Source of the DNA: Alentia gelatinosa
Taxonomy: Eukaryota; Annelida; Polychaeta; Phyllodocida; Polynoidae
Assembly: GCA_950022655.1 (NCBI GenBank)
Contig: OX465579.1
Coordinates: 139,881,118 to 139,945,117 of the forward strand
Length of the DNA stretch: 64,000 nucleotides
Direction of reading: 5' to 3'
The notes beneath the pieces are model-generated. The model was not told the DNA's origin and did no database searches. It was given only the letters and a program-made list of their open reading frames with translations. Both the position numbers and the translations under genes were made by a program. Below are positions 11,291-40,959 of the stretch, piece by piece (position 1 is the first letter of the stretch; each line of letters starts with the position of its first letter).

Positions 11291-12105
11291 TGTAGTGATG
11301 TAGTGATGTAGGATGTTGGGATGTGGGGATATGTGGATATGTGGATGTAGTGATGTAGGATGTTGTGATGTAGTGATGTATTGATGTAGGATGTGGGGAT
11401 GTAGGGATGTAGTGATGTAGGATGTAGGATGTAGTGATGTAGTGATGTAGTGATGTAGTGATGTAGGATGTAGTGATGTAGTGATGTAGGATGTAGTGAT
11501 GTAGTGATGTAGAATGTAGTGATGTAGTGATGTAGGATGTAGTGATGTAGGGATGTAGGATGTAGTGATGTAGGGTGTAGGATGTAGTGATGTAGTGATG
11601 TAGGATGTAGTGATGTAGTGATGTAGTGATGTAGTGATGTAGGATGTGAAGATGTGGGGATATGTGGATATGTGGATGTAGTGATGTAGGATGTTGTGAT
11701 GTATTGATGTATTGATGTAGGATGTGGGGATGTAGGAATGTAGTGATGTAGGATGTAGTGATGTAGTGATGTAGGATGTAGTGATGTAGTGATGTAGGAT
11801 GTAGTGATGTAGTGATGTAGGATGTGAAGATGTGGGGATATGTGGATATGTGGAGGTAGTGATGTAGGATGTTGTGATGTAGTGATGTATTGATGTAGGA
11901 TGTGGGGATGTAGGGATGTAGGATTTAGTGATGTAGGATGTGGAGATGTAAGATGTAGGGATGTAGGAATGTAGGATGTGGGGATGTGGGATGTAGGATG
12001 TAGGATGTGGGTACGTAGGGTGTAGTGATGTAGGATGTGGGTACGTAGGATGTAGTGATGTAGGATGTAGGGAAGTAGGATGTAATGATGTAGGATGTAG
12101 CACAT
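11284..12105. repeat. Reverse-complement arm of the CATCACTA minisatellite
   Basis: From about 11284 the sequence switches abruptly to the complement of the preceding array (TAGTGATG and TAGGATG units) for about 0.8 kb. It is varied by GGGATATGTGGATATGTGG inserts near 11325, 11655 and 11835. Together with 10150-11283 it makes a very long imperfect palindrome with its centre near 11285-11295. Confidence 0.85.
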
Positions 12106-12566
12106 CCCTACCTGTATATCTAGTGAGAAAGCTCTCCGTAATGCTTCCGTAACACAACCGTAACACAAACGTAACACAAGAAATACCTCCGTTCCTTTAC
12201 CGTAATTTTTCCGTTTATATCCGTTTATATCCGCTGGTCTCCGCAAGTCTTACATTTCTCTTCCGGTAAACATATTTTACCAGGGACAGAGGTACAAGCT
12301 CCCTGTACGACACCCCCTGTACGTGTCGTTTAATTGTCCGTTTTTGGACGACGTAGGACCATGTGGAGGACAATCATCCACTGGGGGATAAATTTCTTAA
12401 ACGATATTTCATGCCTCACTATTGATCCTCTCCCTCGTTTGTCCTTCAGGAATTCTCCTAGCCCTTATTAAACGATATTGGGCCAAGGAGAATCGAACGA
12501 CCATTTATTTTCTCCCTCGTAAGTTCTTAAACAGCACCCTGATCAGAATGGCACATGTCTAACACC

Positions 12567-13825
12567 TTATATCCACAGTGCATGCATATAAGGGTACCTC
12601 TCGAACACAAGATATATGTACGTCTTCTTCAAGCGTCCCTGGATGTAAATGCAAAATCTGTTAAAATAGTCTCTCATTGTGCCGGATGTATGCCACAGTA
12701 CTACCCATAGCATAGCACAACCATTCAAGAAAGATGCCCCTACATCTATCTCTAAATATCTGCTTGATACCTTCATTTTGATGGTACTCTTGAGATTGGG
12801 CTTGGTTTTGGCATCACACATCTGGCCATCGTCACCAAACATGAAAGTAGGATATGGTGAAAGTTCATGAGCCATGATTCTCTAAGCATCTAGGCTAAAT
12901 GGGTCAGACTGCAGTCCCATGGGTCTGCCATAGATAGTCTTAATGTCAAGAACCTACTTTGAGGTGTTTCTGGGTGACTGCCATTGTATCTACCTTCATT
13001 GTTATGATATCATAAAAGCCAAATGGCAAGCTTTTCATAGACATCTCTATTTGGGTTTCACCTATTGCGACAGCATCGTTGACATTTACCGATGGGTGAA
13101 CCACAACCTTTCCAGTCACCATATTGGCAAGTCCATCTTGATGCTGTTCTGTTCTAGTGGACCTATGCTGAATGTCATCTTCTCACACAGGGTATTCTTT
13201 TCGTGGGCATCAGCCTTGATTCTGCCAGGCATCTTTTCCTTGTGGTATATCTGCACAGGAGGACCATCTCCATCCCTCATTTTGTTCAAGTCATTAATGA
13301 TTACATTGCATGTATGTGCACTGTATCCCCAGGTTTTCAAGGTATGTCATGCTGCAAGGAATAGAGGTATCATTCCTTTGATAGTATCCTGGTGGCGTGC
13401 CTAGTCTGCCTCTCGCTCAGCTCAGATGTATTTGAGGATGGTTAAGACAGGTCTAACCAGGTAATCCACCCAAAGCTGAGAGGTTTTACTTCTCACAGAA
13501 ACAGTTATCAGGTGTAGTAGTTCATCCACCTTTTGAAAGTTGTACTTCTGAAAGAGAGGCCTTAAAAGTCATTCTACCACCATCCTGAGAGCTCTTATAT
13601 TTTGTGGAAACATCTTGCCATTGAGCATTTTCAGTATACCCAAGAAAGCATCACTCAGCATTTCTACTATACTAGTGTCAGCCATGAGTGTACCAATGCA
13701 ACCACAGTATTTCATCAATAAGTACACATCACCCAGTCCCAGATAGAGGTTCTGGAACCTGGTTTCATTATCACAGAGAATATGCAATGCCAAACAGTGA
13801 ATGAATGACCTTGCTCTCAACACAT
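12567..13825 (-). pseudogene. N-terminal and central remnant of a multi-copy invertebrate protein family
   Basis: Read on the - strand from 13823, the frame gives ARSFIHCLALHILCDNE then YLGLGDVYLLMKYCGCIGTL, FPQNIRALRM and, after stops, KTSQLWVDYLVRPVL. Near 12870 it gives MAHELSPYPTFMFGDDGQ and later DYFNRFCIYI and IYLVFERY. The order HELSP..PT.MFGDDG, GCAMLWV, YLVF.RY is the pattern I remember from a large uncharacterised family in cnidarian, mollusc and other invertebrate genomes. Several stops and shifts show it is dead. The matching C-terminal portion is at 8790-9300 beyond the nested 9311-12539 element. No function can be assigned. Confidence 0.5.
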
Positions 13826-14204
13826 CTTAGTGTTACAGCCATTCATTTCTGGATATTTGTCATTGATAAGCCATTATCAGTAGCTCTCTTATATGACATA
13901 TTCTGATGATATTGGATATCTTATGAGAGAGAAGATATTTGGAGGTCTACCATCGGTGGTTTCTTTTGATATGTGATATTTACTAGCATGACCTGAGGAG
14001 TCAAAACTCTAATCCTTTATCCCTCTTATCTTTAATTCAAAACATAAGTTATTATAGATTGTTACCTTGGCAACAGAAAATGTGACTGATCCAACATATT
14101 GATCTGATATATGGTGGTCATAAAGATACAGCTAGGATGTAAAAGCAGTTTCCTGCAAGTTATGGCAGTTTCACCATTTTTTACCCCCTATTGTCAGCTT
14201 AATC

Positions 14205-14290
14205 AGAGTGTAGGGGTCAGGGTAGTCGAGCAGTGGTTGGTTTGCTTTACGCTAGGTGACGCGAGTGCCGATCCCTGCTGTGCGGTAAAG
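14205..14290 (+). repeat. Possible tRNA-derived SINE head
   Basis: TAGTCGAGCAGTGGTTGG resembles an RNA polymerase III A box, and GAGTGCCGATCCCTGC about 45 bp later could be a degenerate B box. A full tRNA cloverleaf is not evident. The body and tail are not defined. Confidence 0.3.
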
Positions 14291-14944
14291 CCAGCGGACT
14301 TGTGTATGCAAATAATATGGTGTCACCCCCATCACATAACTTAGTCAGTATATATAGGCTGAGTCTGCAGCAGGTCGACAGGTTACTTGTACGTTCCTCC
14401 GCGTTGAACGAACTGCTTGGAGCCTCGAAGATTGGTAAGGTTTCTCCATAAAACCTTTCAGTGGTTGAGGGAACAGATCCCCTCACCTTATGCTACCTAG
14501 CACATCCCGTGCTAGGCGACTGTACTTACTTGACATGCCAGGTATTGAATAAACATCCAGTCATACCTGAACTGTGCCGAGTCTCCTTTTACATTAAGAA
14601 AATAAACCGAAAAAATCTATGCAGGAAACATCATAGGGTAGCTACTTGTCTCACTTCGCCAGATAGATTAATCTAATCTTGGGTAGTGAGGAAAGCACAT
14701 TAGAACCGGTGGACCACTACAGGAGCAATATAGCTAGTTACCATAGCAACAGTTAATTGAATTCTTCTGAAACCCTTTCCATCAATATCATTGGCCCTTA
14801 AGACATATTTCGACCTTAATGTCATAGATCTGTGGGTCATTCTCATAGAAACAGTGCAACTCCAATTTTCCTGCATTCAATTTTTTGCACAGTGTCTTCA
14901 ATGTTTATTTTTTCTGTTTTAAATGATAGATCTCGCCGAGTGCT

Positions 14945-15230
14945 CGAGGGGGAGTATAGGTTTTACTGGTCAAATATCAATATTTTGGTCTCCAGGGGGT
15001 AAAAATAGGTCAAAAATCACCAAAAATAGACAAAGTAGTGCCCTTGGAAACCCTTTTTGATATGTAGCTAATTTTTGGCCATACTGGAGGTGTTTATTCT
15101 ATTTATCCGTAAGAGTTTTACATTGAAATATTATTATCAGCAAAAAATATTCCAAATTAAAAAAAATTTGAAAAAGTTCTATTTTGGAAAAGGTTGGTGA
15201 AACTGCCTATCTTGCAGCGTGACCGGACTA
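14945..15230. repeat. Dispersed repeat, copy 1 (pair of 18275-18545)
   Basis: It begins GGGGGAGTATAGGTTTTACT and continues through AAAATAGGTCAAAAATC, AGCTAATTTTTGGCCATAC, GTGTTTATTCTATTT and AGCAAAAAATATTCCAAATT to CTTGCAGCGTGACCG. The same order of motifs occurs at 18275-18545 in the same orientation, beside the inverted minisatellite. It has no coding capacity. Confidence 0.7.
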
Positions 15231-15783
15231 TTAGAATGTTCTTTATTTAATATGGGTAAAAAATGAAATTTAATGAATACTGTTTTTGAAAAGATAGTGG
15301 CTAGAAGTAACTCTTGATAAAAAAAATAAACTGTTTAACTATAACTGAACTGTTTTAGTCTACTTCATTTATTATTGATACTTAATCCCAGCTTTTGGCT
15401 GTATTTTCATGTATTCAAGAGAAATCCAGTTATTTTGCAATAATTTTTGAAATTATATTATTTAACTAATCAAACTGTCATAGTTACTTACAACTGTGAG
15501 TACTTTTATCGGGAAACAACAATAAAAAAATCTTTGTTAAAGCAAAATATTGAATAAAAGCTGCAAACTGATAATTTTCTGAGCATTGATATCTCTTGCT
15601 ATGTGACCGCCCTTATCATGCTATGTCTTAAACAGTGGTTTTTACCATTAAAATGCAACTTTTTCCTATTATTCAATTTTCAACCAGTAATGGTACAATT
15701 TTTTGCTGAATTGCTCCTAACATGCTCCCATACACGAGTACCAACGTCGTAATTCTATTATTATATACCTTCAAATGTCTTAA

Positions 15784-16420
15784 CCCTTTCAGTCCCAAAG
15801 GCCGATATATCGGCCTACAGGGTGGCCGTTTTTATCGTTTTACAATTTGAATCTGCGGCAGCCACCAGAGGCCACCCTGACTGTGAGATTTCTAATGGAA
15901 TATGGAGTTCATATATGAAAAATCTTTTCAACCAGTCAAAAATCTGAGAAACAGGCATAACATGTATCAAAAGCCCTTTTCGTGATAAATTCACCTAAAA
16001 ACATTGGTGCATTACCTTCAGGTGACTGGTCAGGTGCATCTATGATAGTGCCTTCGTACCCGATTTTGAGGGTCACTACAGCAACCAAAGAAAGTAAAAC
16101 CCTTCCAGATTGTTAACTCTATTTACTGAAAAATACATTGATAGATTTTCCCCTGAAAGATTGATGACTAACCACTGTAAATTCCTGTTATTCAAGAAAT
16201 TTCTGCAAAAAATTGCAATTTTCCCTGAAAAATAGAAGGAACGGTTGCCATGGTAACCAAAATTGGAATAAACTACAACAGTTACAGAATCCTAATGGAA
16301 TATGAAGTTCATATATGAAAAATCTTTTCAATCACTTGAAAAGTCTTCAAATGACCACAACAGATATAAAACCTATTTTTTTAGTGTGAAGTTGCTCTCA
16401 GGAGCGTGGGACTGAAAGGG
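15784..16420. mobile_element. piggyBac-like MITE flanked by TTAA
   Basis: A perfect 14 bp inverted repeat CCCTTTCAGTCCCA (15784-15797) and TGGGACTGAAAGGG (16407-16420) is flanked on both sides by TTAA (15780-15783, 16421-16424), the target used by piggyBac elements. Just inside the left end is a perfect palindrome, AGGCCGATATATCGGCCT. A ~38 bp direct repeat (TAATGGAATATG.AGTTCATA then TATGAAAAATCTTTTCA) occurs at about 15893 and 16292. No transposase frame is present. Confidence 0.75.
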
Positions 16421-17200
16421 TTAAAACCTTCAGAATTTACCTTAATCACCTGTAGACTACCACTCACTCAACAAGACAGTGCCACCAAAGACGTTGTTTA
16501 TGTTGCGATACATGCTGGATCTGTTACTATGGCGATTGCATTGCTCACTCTTCAAACACATCCTTTGTTATACACTCCTAGCCTGTAGTGCGGCCACCAT
16601 TCACCAGACGGCGTGTACACGGCTCTAGGAGGCCAGCGTGCCTTGTGCGCCTCAAGCGGTCCTGAAAGAGACTAATACACTCCCCCATTCGGCAAGCTTG
16701 TATGAACGTAAATCTGCTTGGATAGTGGACACGATGCATTGCCGTGGTGATGCTGACTTGAGTGGAAGCGAACATCGGAGAAGATTATCAACATGAACTT
16801 TTCTAAAAGTGTATAATGACCAAATATCGAGGTATCTAACGTGAGACACTCATGTGATACAGTTGAGATAGCTTAGCTATACAGTTAGATACAGTTTAGA
16901 TATATGTAATAGATCTGCACTGTGAACCGACACTGATAGGTCAGGTGACCAACGTAATTTTATGTTGACAACACGGAGCATCGCAGTGGACTGTCAGTGC
17001 TTGTTAATATCGATTGATTTCGTATCACTAATCTATCTAAACTGTATCATGTGACTGTCCAACATTAGATACCTAGATATTTAGTCAGTAGGCATGTCTA
17101 CTCGTTCCGGTCCGTCTGTAACACATTGTCGAGGACGTCCGTCATTTTTGAATTTTCCGCCTAGTAAAGTGATTCGCCCTCTCAACCAATGACGTTATTT

Positions 17201-17263
17201 TTCAAAGCACTCCGTATGTCGTTCAAAGCACTCCGTATGTCGCTCAAAGCACTCCGTATGTCT
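17201..17263. repeat. Three tandem copies of a 21 bp unit
   Basis: TTCAAAGCACTCCGTATGTC recurs at 17201, 17222 and 17243 with a 21 bp period. The first two units are identical and the third differs at its ends. The period is a multiple of three, so it keeps a frame open into the minisatellite, but I see no gene here. Confidence 0.8.
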
Positions 17264-17389
17264 CCAAAGGAGATGCGTGCTAAGCTAGACGGAGTGCCTT
17301 GGTTATATGATATCATTACTATTACCCTAGGAGCAGTTAGTATTGATGGCGAGTTTGTGCATAGGTATATAATAATAACATATTTGCCC

Positions 17390-18045
17390 TCAACCAGACT
17401 GCCCCTCCACATACTGCCCCTCCACCATCCTGCCCCTCTGATATACTGGCCCTCTCCCCGACTGCCCTTCCACCATACTGCCCCTCCACCTACTGCCCCT
17501 CTACAATACTGCCCCTTCACCTACTGCCCCTCTACAATACTGCCCCTCCACCACACTGCCTATCTACTATACTGTCCATCTACCTTACTGCCTCTCTACA
17601 ATACTGTCCCTCCACCATACTGCCTATCTACTATACTGTCCCTCTACCATATTGCCCCTCTGCTATACTGCCCCTCTACAATACTGAACCTCCACCATAA
17701 TGCCCCTCAACCATACTGCCTGTCCACAATATACTACCCCTCTACAATTCTGCCCCTCTACTATACTGCCCCTCCACCATACTGGCCCTCCACCATATTG
17801 CCCCTCCACCATACAGCCCCTCCACCATACTGCCCCTCTACTATACTGTCCTTCTACAATACTGCCCCTCCACCATACTGGCCATCTACTATACTGCCCC
17901 TCCACCATAGTGCTCCTCCACCATACTGCCCCTCCACCATATTGCCCCTCCACCATACTGCCCCTCTATTATACTGTCCCTCCACCATACTGGCCCTCTA
18001 CAATACTGCCCCTCCACCATACTGCCCCTTTACCATACCGGGGCA
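17390..18045. repeat. Minisatellite, unit about 16 bp (TGCCCCTCCACCATAC)
   Basis: Around 40 degenerate units of the form TGCCCCTCCACCATAC or TGCCCCTCTACAATAC are arrayed on the + strand. They yield an apparent Pro/Leu/His/Tyr-rich reading frame that is an artefact of the repeat. Confidence 0.85.
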
Positions 18046-18290
18046 GTAAGATTGAGGGCCAGTATGGTCTAAGGGGCAGTATGTTAGAGGGGCAGTATTG
18101 TGGAGAGGCAGTATTCGGGAGTGGCAGTATGGTGGAGGGGAAGTATGGTAGAGGGGCAGTATGGTGGAGGGCCAGGATGGTGGAGGGAAAGTATGGTGGA
18201 GGGACAGTATTGTAGAGGGGCACTATGGTAGAGGGGAAGTATGGTGGAGGGGCAGTATGGTGGAGAGGCAGTATGGTGAGGGAGGAGTAT
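18046..18290. repeat. Reverse-complement arm of the CCTCCACCATAC minisatellite
   Basis: At about 18040-18050 (ACCATACCGGGGCAGTAAG) the array flips to GGGGCAGTATGGTGGA units, about 15 copies. It runs directly into the dispersed repeat copy 2, whose first bases GGGAGGAGTATGGGTTTTAC resemble a unit of this array. Confidence 0.85.
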
Positions 18291-18545
18291 GGGTTTTACT
18301 GGTCAAATTTCAATAGTCTCCAGGTGGTCAAAATAGGTCAAAAATCGACAAACCAATGCCTTGGAAAAGCCGTTTTTTTATATTTAGCTAATTTTTGACC
18401 ATACCAGAGGGTGTTTATTCTATTTTTCCCTAAGAGTTTATCGTTGAAATATTATAATCAGCAAAAAATATTCCAAATTTAAAAGAAATTACATTAAAGT
18501 ATAAAAGGGGTCTTGCAGCGTGACCGTATCTTGCAGAGTGACCGT
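18275..18545. repeat. Dispersed repeat, copy 2 (pair of 14945-15230)
   Basis: It shows the same motif order as copy 1 at 14945 (GGTTTTACTGGTCAAAT, AAAATAGGTCAAAAATC, TAGCTAATTTTTG.CCATAC, AGCAAAAAATATTCCAAATT, TCTTGCAGCGTGACCG), with a few indels. It overlaps the left end of the element at 18509. Confidence 0.7.
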
Positions 18546-18917
18546 TTTGCTATCTATTTTTAAATGAAGATTTAGAGAAATATAAAATTTGTTGGAAACT
18601 GTTTGCGATAATTCATATGAAAGTGTATCTATTAAGGTATATGATACTGGAGTTGATTTATCTAAAGAATTGTTTTCCTATCGTCCACAGTGATCGTTAT
18701 ATTAGAAATTGCTATAAATCTCATTTCTTAAAGTAAAAAGATCCTTATTTTGGTAGGTACGGTATGTAAAATTGAAATTTAGCCATTGAAAACCCCATAA
18801 ATTCACTTATACCACTTAATTTTCATATTATAAACGATTCAAATTATATAATAATGAAAATTTATTGGTTTGCTATTAGTTATGTTAATTTCGGGTGCAC
18901 GGTCACGCTGCAAGACC
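18509..18917. mobile_element. MITE-like element with perfect 18 bp TIRs
   Basis: GGTCTTGCAGCGTGACCG (18509-18526) is exactly reverse-complemented at 18900-18917. The left motif CTTGCAG.GTGACCG is duplicated immediately inside (18530-18543). The ~410 bp AT-rich body has no ORF. No clear target duplication was found. Confidence 0.65.
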
Positions 18918-19327
18918 ACTTTTTCATATACATATGTTATAAGGTGCACCGTGGCCACATTTATAATATCTAACTAATAGTTTTTCAGGGAAAGTTGCCC
19001 CACCCAGTAGAGATTAGCACCACATATTAATTTTTAACCTCCTCCCAAATTTTTGTTTTTCCTACAGTCACCATTTTGTAGCAGCTCCTCCCTGTCTTGA
19101 TGTTGACCGTACGGCATCTATGTAGTAAATGGCATGTTTACCCTCATTATCCCTCACTCTAATTCCTGGTCTGGCCAGCTGGGAGCAGGGTGCTCTGACA
19201 TGACACTTGAGTTGTTAGAGACATGAGCAGCCCTCCTGGCATGTGTGACAGACTGGAATGAGACTGGTCACTCCTCATTGGCTGTTGCCTCAACAGCCAA
19301 TCCCAGCACAGAATTTATGAGCTCACC

Positions 19328-19630
19328 CAGGGACCTGTTTCAGTAGTTTCGTGACATGTCTAGATGGAGTCTGTGACACCATACGGACAGATCACAAGAT
19401 TGCAATTGATGACATGTGGAGATTCACTCACTTCTCGTAGGAATTAAGCAATGATACTTTAACATGAGTAGGAGATACATATAACCTACAATCGTTTCAA
19501 TTATGAAGAAGATTGGCCACTCCGATTTTCTGATATGTGCTAGTCTTTTTCCGCTGTTGCTTGCACTATTGGTGCCGCTGTTGATGTCTGTCTAGGGCTA
19601 ATGTCACAAGACTACTGAAACAGGTCCCTG
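19328..19630. mobile_element. 303 bp inverted-repeat element
   Basis: A 30 bp arm CAGGGACCTGTTTCAGTAGT.. (19328-19357) recurs inverted at 19601-19630 with about three mismatches. A separate perfect hairpin ATTGGCTGTT-GCCTC-AACAGCCAAT lies just upstream near 19278-19302. Ends of the type GGGACC.GTTTCA.TAG recur at 46074 and 46715-46842, suggesting a family. Confidence 0.55.
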
Positions 19631-19744
19631 AACCAAGATACCATCTGCTGTTTGTATATAAGCAGGCGAATCTGTCAAAATGAAATCGGTTAAGTTCTTG
19701 ACTCATAGTAGTACAGTTTGAGGTCTTGCTCCCTCCTTCTAAAG

Positions 19745-20090
19745 CTCAATATACATCTACCGATTCAGGATTGCACGATTAGTTCTCCAATTGTATAGGA
19801 GTCAGTGAACTTGTCCCAGGCAAATTACGCAATACCTCAGCCCCTGTCGGCCACCCTATCAAGTGCCATTTACCAACGTTCCGTTGTCGGCGACAAGACT
19901 TGTCATGATGTTGATAAACTTTTGGCCACTGATTTAGGAACATAGAAACCACAACTTGTCGTCGACAAAATAACAACGTTTCACTAATCGCTGCCTGACC
20001 CATGCCTAGCTGTGCTACATCTACAGACTACAGCCGACTATATTTGGATGCCTCGCCTGAGACAAATTACCGTCCGTTTGTTGCTAACAT
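19745..20090. repeat. Dispersed repeat (inverted relative to 32340-32640)
   Basis: Blocks such as TCTACCGATTCAGGATTG, GGAGTCAGTGAACTTGTC, GTCGGCGACAAGAC and GAGACAAATTACCGTCCGTT recur in reverse complement and reversed order at 32340-32640. This shows two copies of one repeat family in opposite orientation. Confidence 0.6.
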
Positions 20091-20919
20091 AGGTATATAA
20101 ATGTTCTGAAAACGGTAGATGTGTATTGGGCTTTAAAGTCTACACCTAGCTAGTCTAGGCCTCTCGGCTTTACATTCTGTTAATACAAATTTGCTGTAGA
20201 TCTATAGTATCTCATGAACAATATATGAAAATAAGAAATGAGTAGTCAGAATACCATGGAGGCAGTATATTAGTTATGGACAGTAATCAGGTAGAGGATT
20301 TTGAAATGGAGTCTGTCTCTGATGGAAATGCAATTCAACGAATTAGAATTCATAGGGCCCAGTGGTATAGTGGCGAGGATGCCAATACCACAGAATACCA
20401 TTTCCATTTAGCAGTCGCTAAGAGAATGTACAAAAATTCTTTGTTATCTGTTAGCTGTCCTTAACATATTATCTTAAGGAAGGAAACTTTATTCTCTATA
20501 GATATTCATGAATACGAGCATATACAATTATTTTTACCTGTCAGATCAAATCGAAATTAGCCATATAGGTCCTAGCACTTTTTGTTTGATTTCAGGAGAC
20601 AGGGTGTCTTAAACGCCATAAATTAACTAATTCGTCATGCCTCTCACATAGATACTTTCTGTTATACAATGACCGACATATGCAACAGGCGACCATAGAG
20701 ATATGAAGAAGATACAGATATAAGGCAGCCACCCTACCCAAACCCCCCAACCTCCCACCTCCTGAAGAAAGAACCTGTCCCCTCTCTACCCACCTTTCCC
20801 ACACCATACATCCCCACACTCGTCTCTCTCGTGGACCTAGACACCCCTGCTCCCCAGCGCGATGCACCCTCCTCCGTCCCGCCTTCACTGCACCTACGTA
20901 TACCATGTCTGTAACTCGA

Positions 20920-21243
20920 CGGCGCCACATCGCCCGACAACCCGTTGCCCATCGGAACATTGTCCGGGCAGACTCTGACCAAACCCAGGTGCAACCTTCC
21001 CTCCGTGAGCCGCAACACTTTCTCCGTTAAAGTGACTTAAGTTCAACTTCATAGTGGACAATGACCACTGCCCTTGACGCCCCTGGAGTACGAGCAATGC
21101 CCTGCGGACGGCGGCTGGATCGTTGAGGATACAGGAGGTCCGCGCGGCGCGACATGCGGGGTGGCGCCGGGAGTCCCGGGGACCGCGGTGACGAGGCCCG
21201 ACCCGCCCGTTCCGTCCGCTGCTACCTTGTCGCCATACATTGG
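20920..21243 (+). promoter_or_regulatory. CpG-rich block upstream of the Wnt8 start codon
   Basis: In an AT-rich window, the ~300 bp directly upstream of the first Wnt8 codon is GC-rich and dense in CpG, especially 21080-21235 (for example CGCGCGGCGCGACATGCGG). No TATA box is evident. The position suggests a CpG-island-like promoter and 5' UTR for Wnt8; this is inference. Confidence 0.45.
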
Positions 21244-40716
<19,473 letters not shown>

Positions 40717-40949
40717 AGACGTTGGTAAAAGAATACTAGAATGGGTAAAGGGTGGATATGAACGCACTGGAACGAGTGGTATGTTACTCGTACGTAATGA
40801 CAGGTCCATATTCTCTCACCTGGACACGAGGCTACTACATATATGAGATTTATGGGATTTCCATCAAAATGTCTGCAAATAGCTCCCATCCACGTTTGCT
40901 AATATGTAACCAAATTGAGCCTAATGAACTAAGAAGCTCTTCCAAAATG

Positions 40950-40955
40950 AATAAA
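40950..40955 (+). terminator. Possible Wnt8 polyadenylation signal
   Basis: The first AATAAA after the Wnt8 stop codon lies 234 bp downstream, a plausible 3' UTR length. No transcript evidence is available. Confidence 0.35.
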
Positions 40956-40959
40956 TCCC

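Larger units (their letters stand above)
9311..12539. mobile_element. 3.2 kb inverted-repeat element nested in a pseudogene
   Basis: A 30 bp inverted end (9311-9340, starting GGGTGCTGTTTAAGAA) is repeated inverted at 12510-12539 with one mismatch. A perfect 18 bp subterminal inverted repeat AATATCGTTTAATAAGGG is at 9399-9416 and 12462-12479. Flanks are TGATCT (9305-9310) and TGATCA (12540-12545), a probable 5 bp TGATC target duplication. The interior holds a pogo-like MITE end, GCGTAAGCGGACACC repeats and a long inverted minisatellite, with no transposase. It splits the family remnant at 8790-13825, so it inserted later. Confidence 0.6.

Noticed and set aside
10150..12246. Long open frames (up to 325 codons) rich in Thr, Ser, His, Tyr and Leu
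   Set aside because: They arise from the 7/8-mer minisatellite, occur in several frames and on both strands, and have no gene context.
17189..18049. 286-codon Pro/Leu/His-rich frame and its antisense Gly/Trp-rich frames
   Set aside because: It is a product of the 21 bp and 16 bp repeats; no domain, and it ends where the array flips.
19503..19595. 30-codon leader-like ORF as Wnt8 exon 1
   Set aside because: No consensus donor in the required phase, and it lies within an inverted-repeat element.
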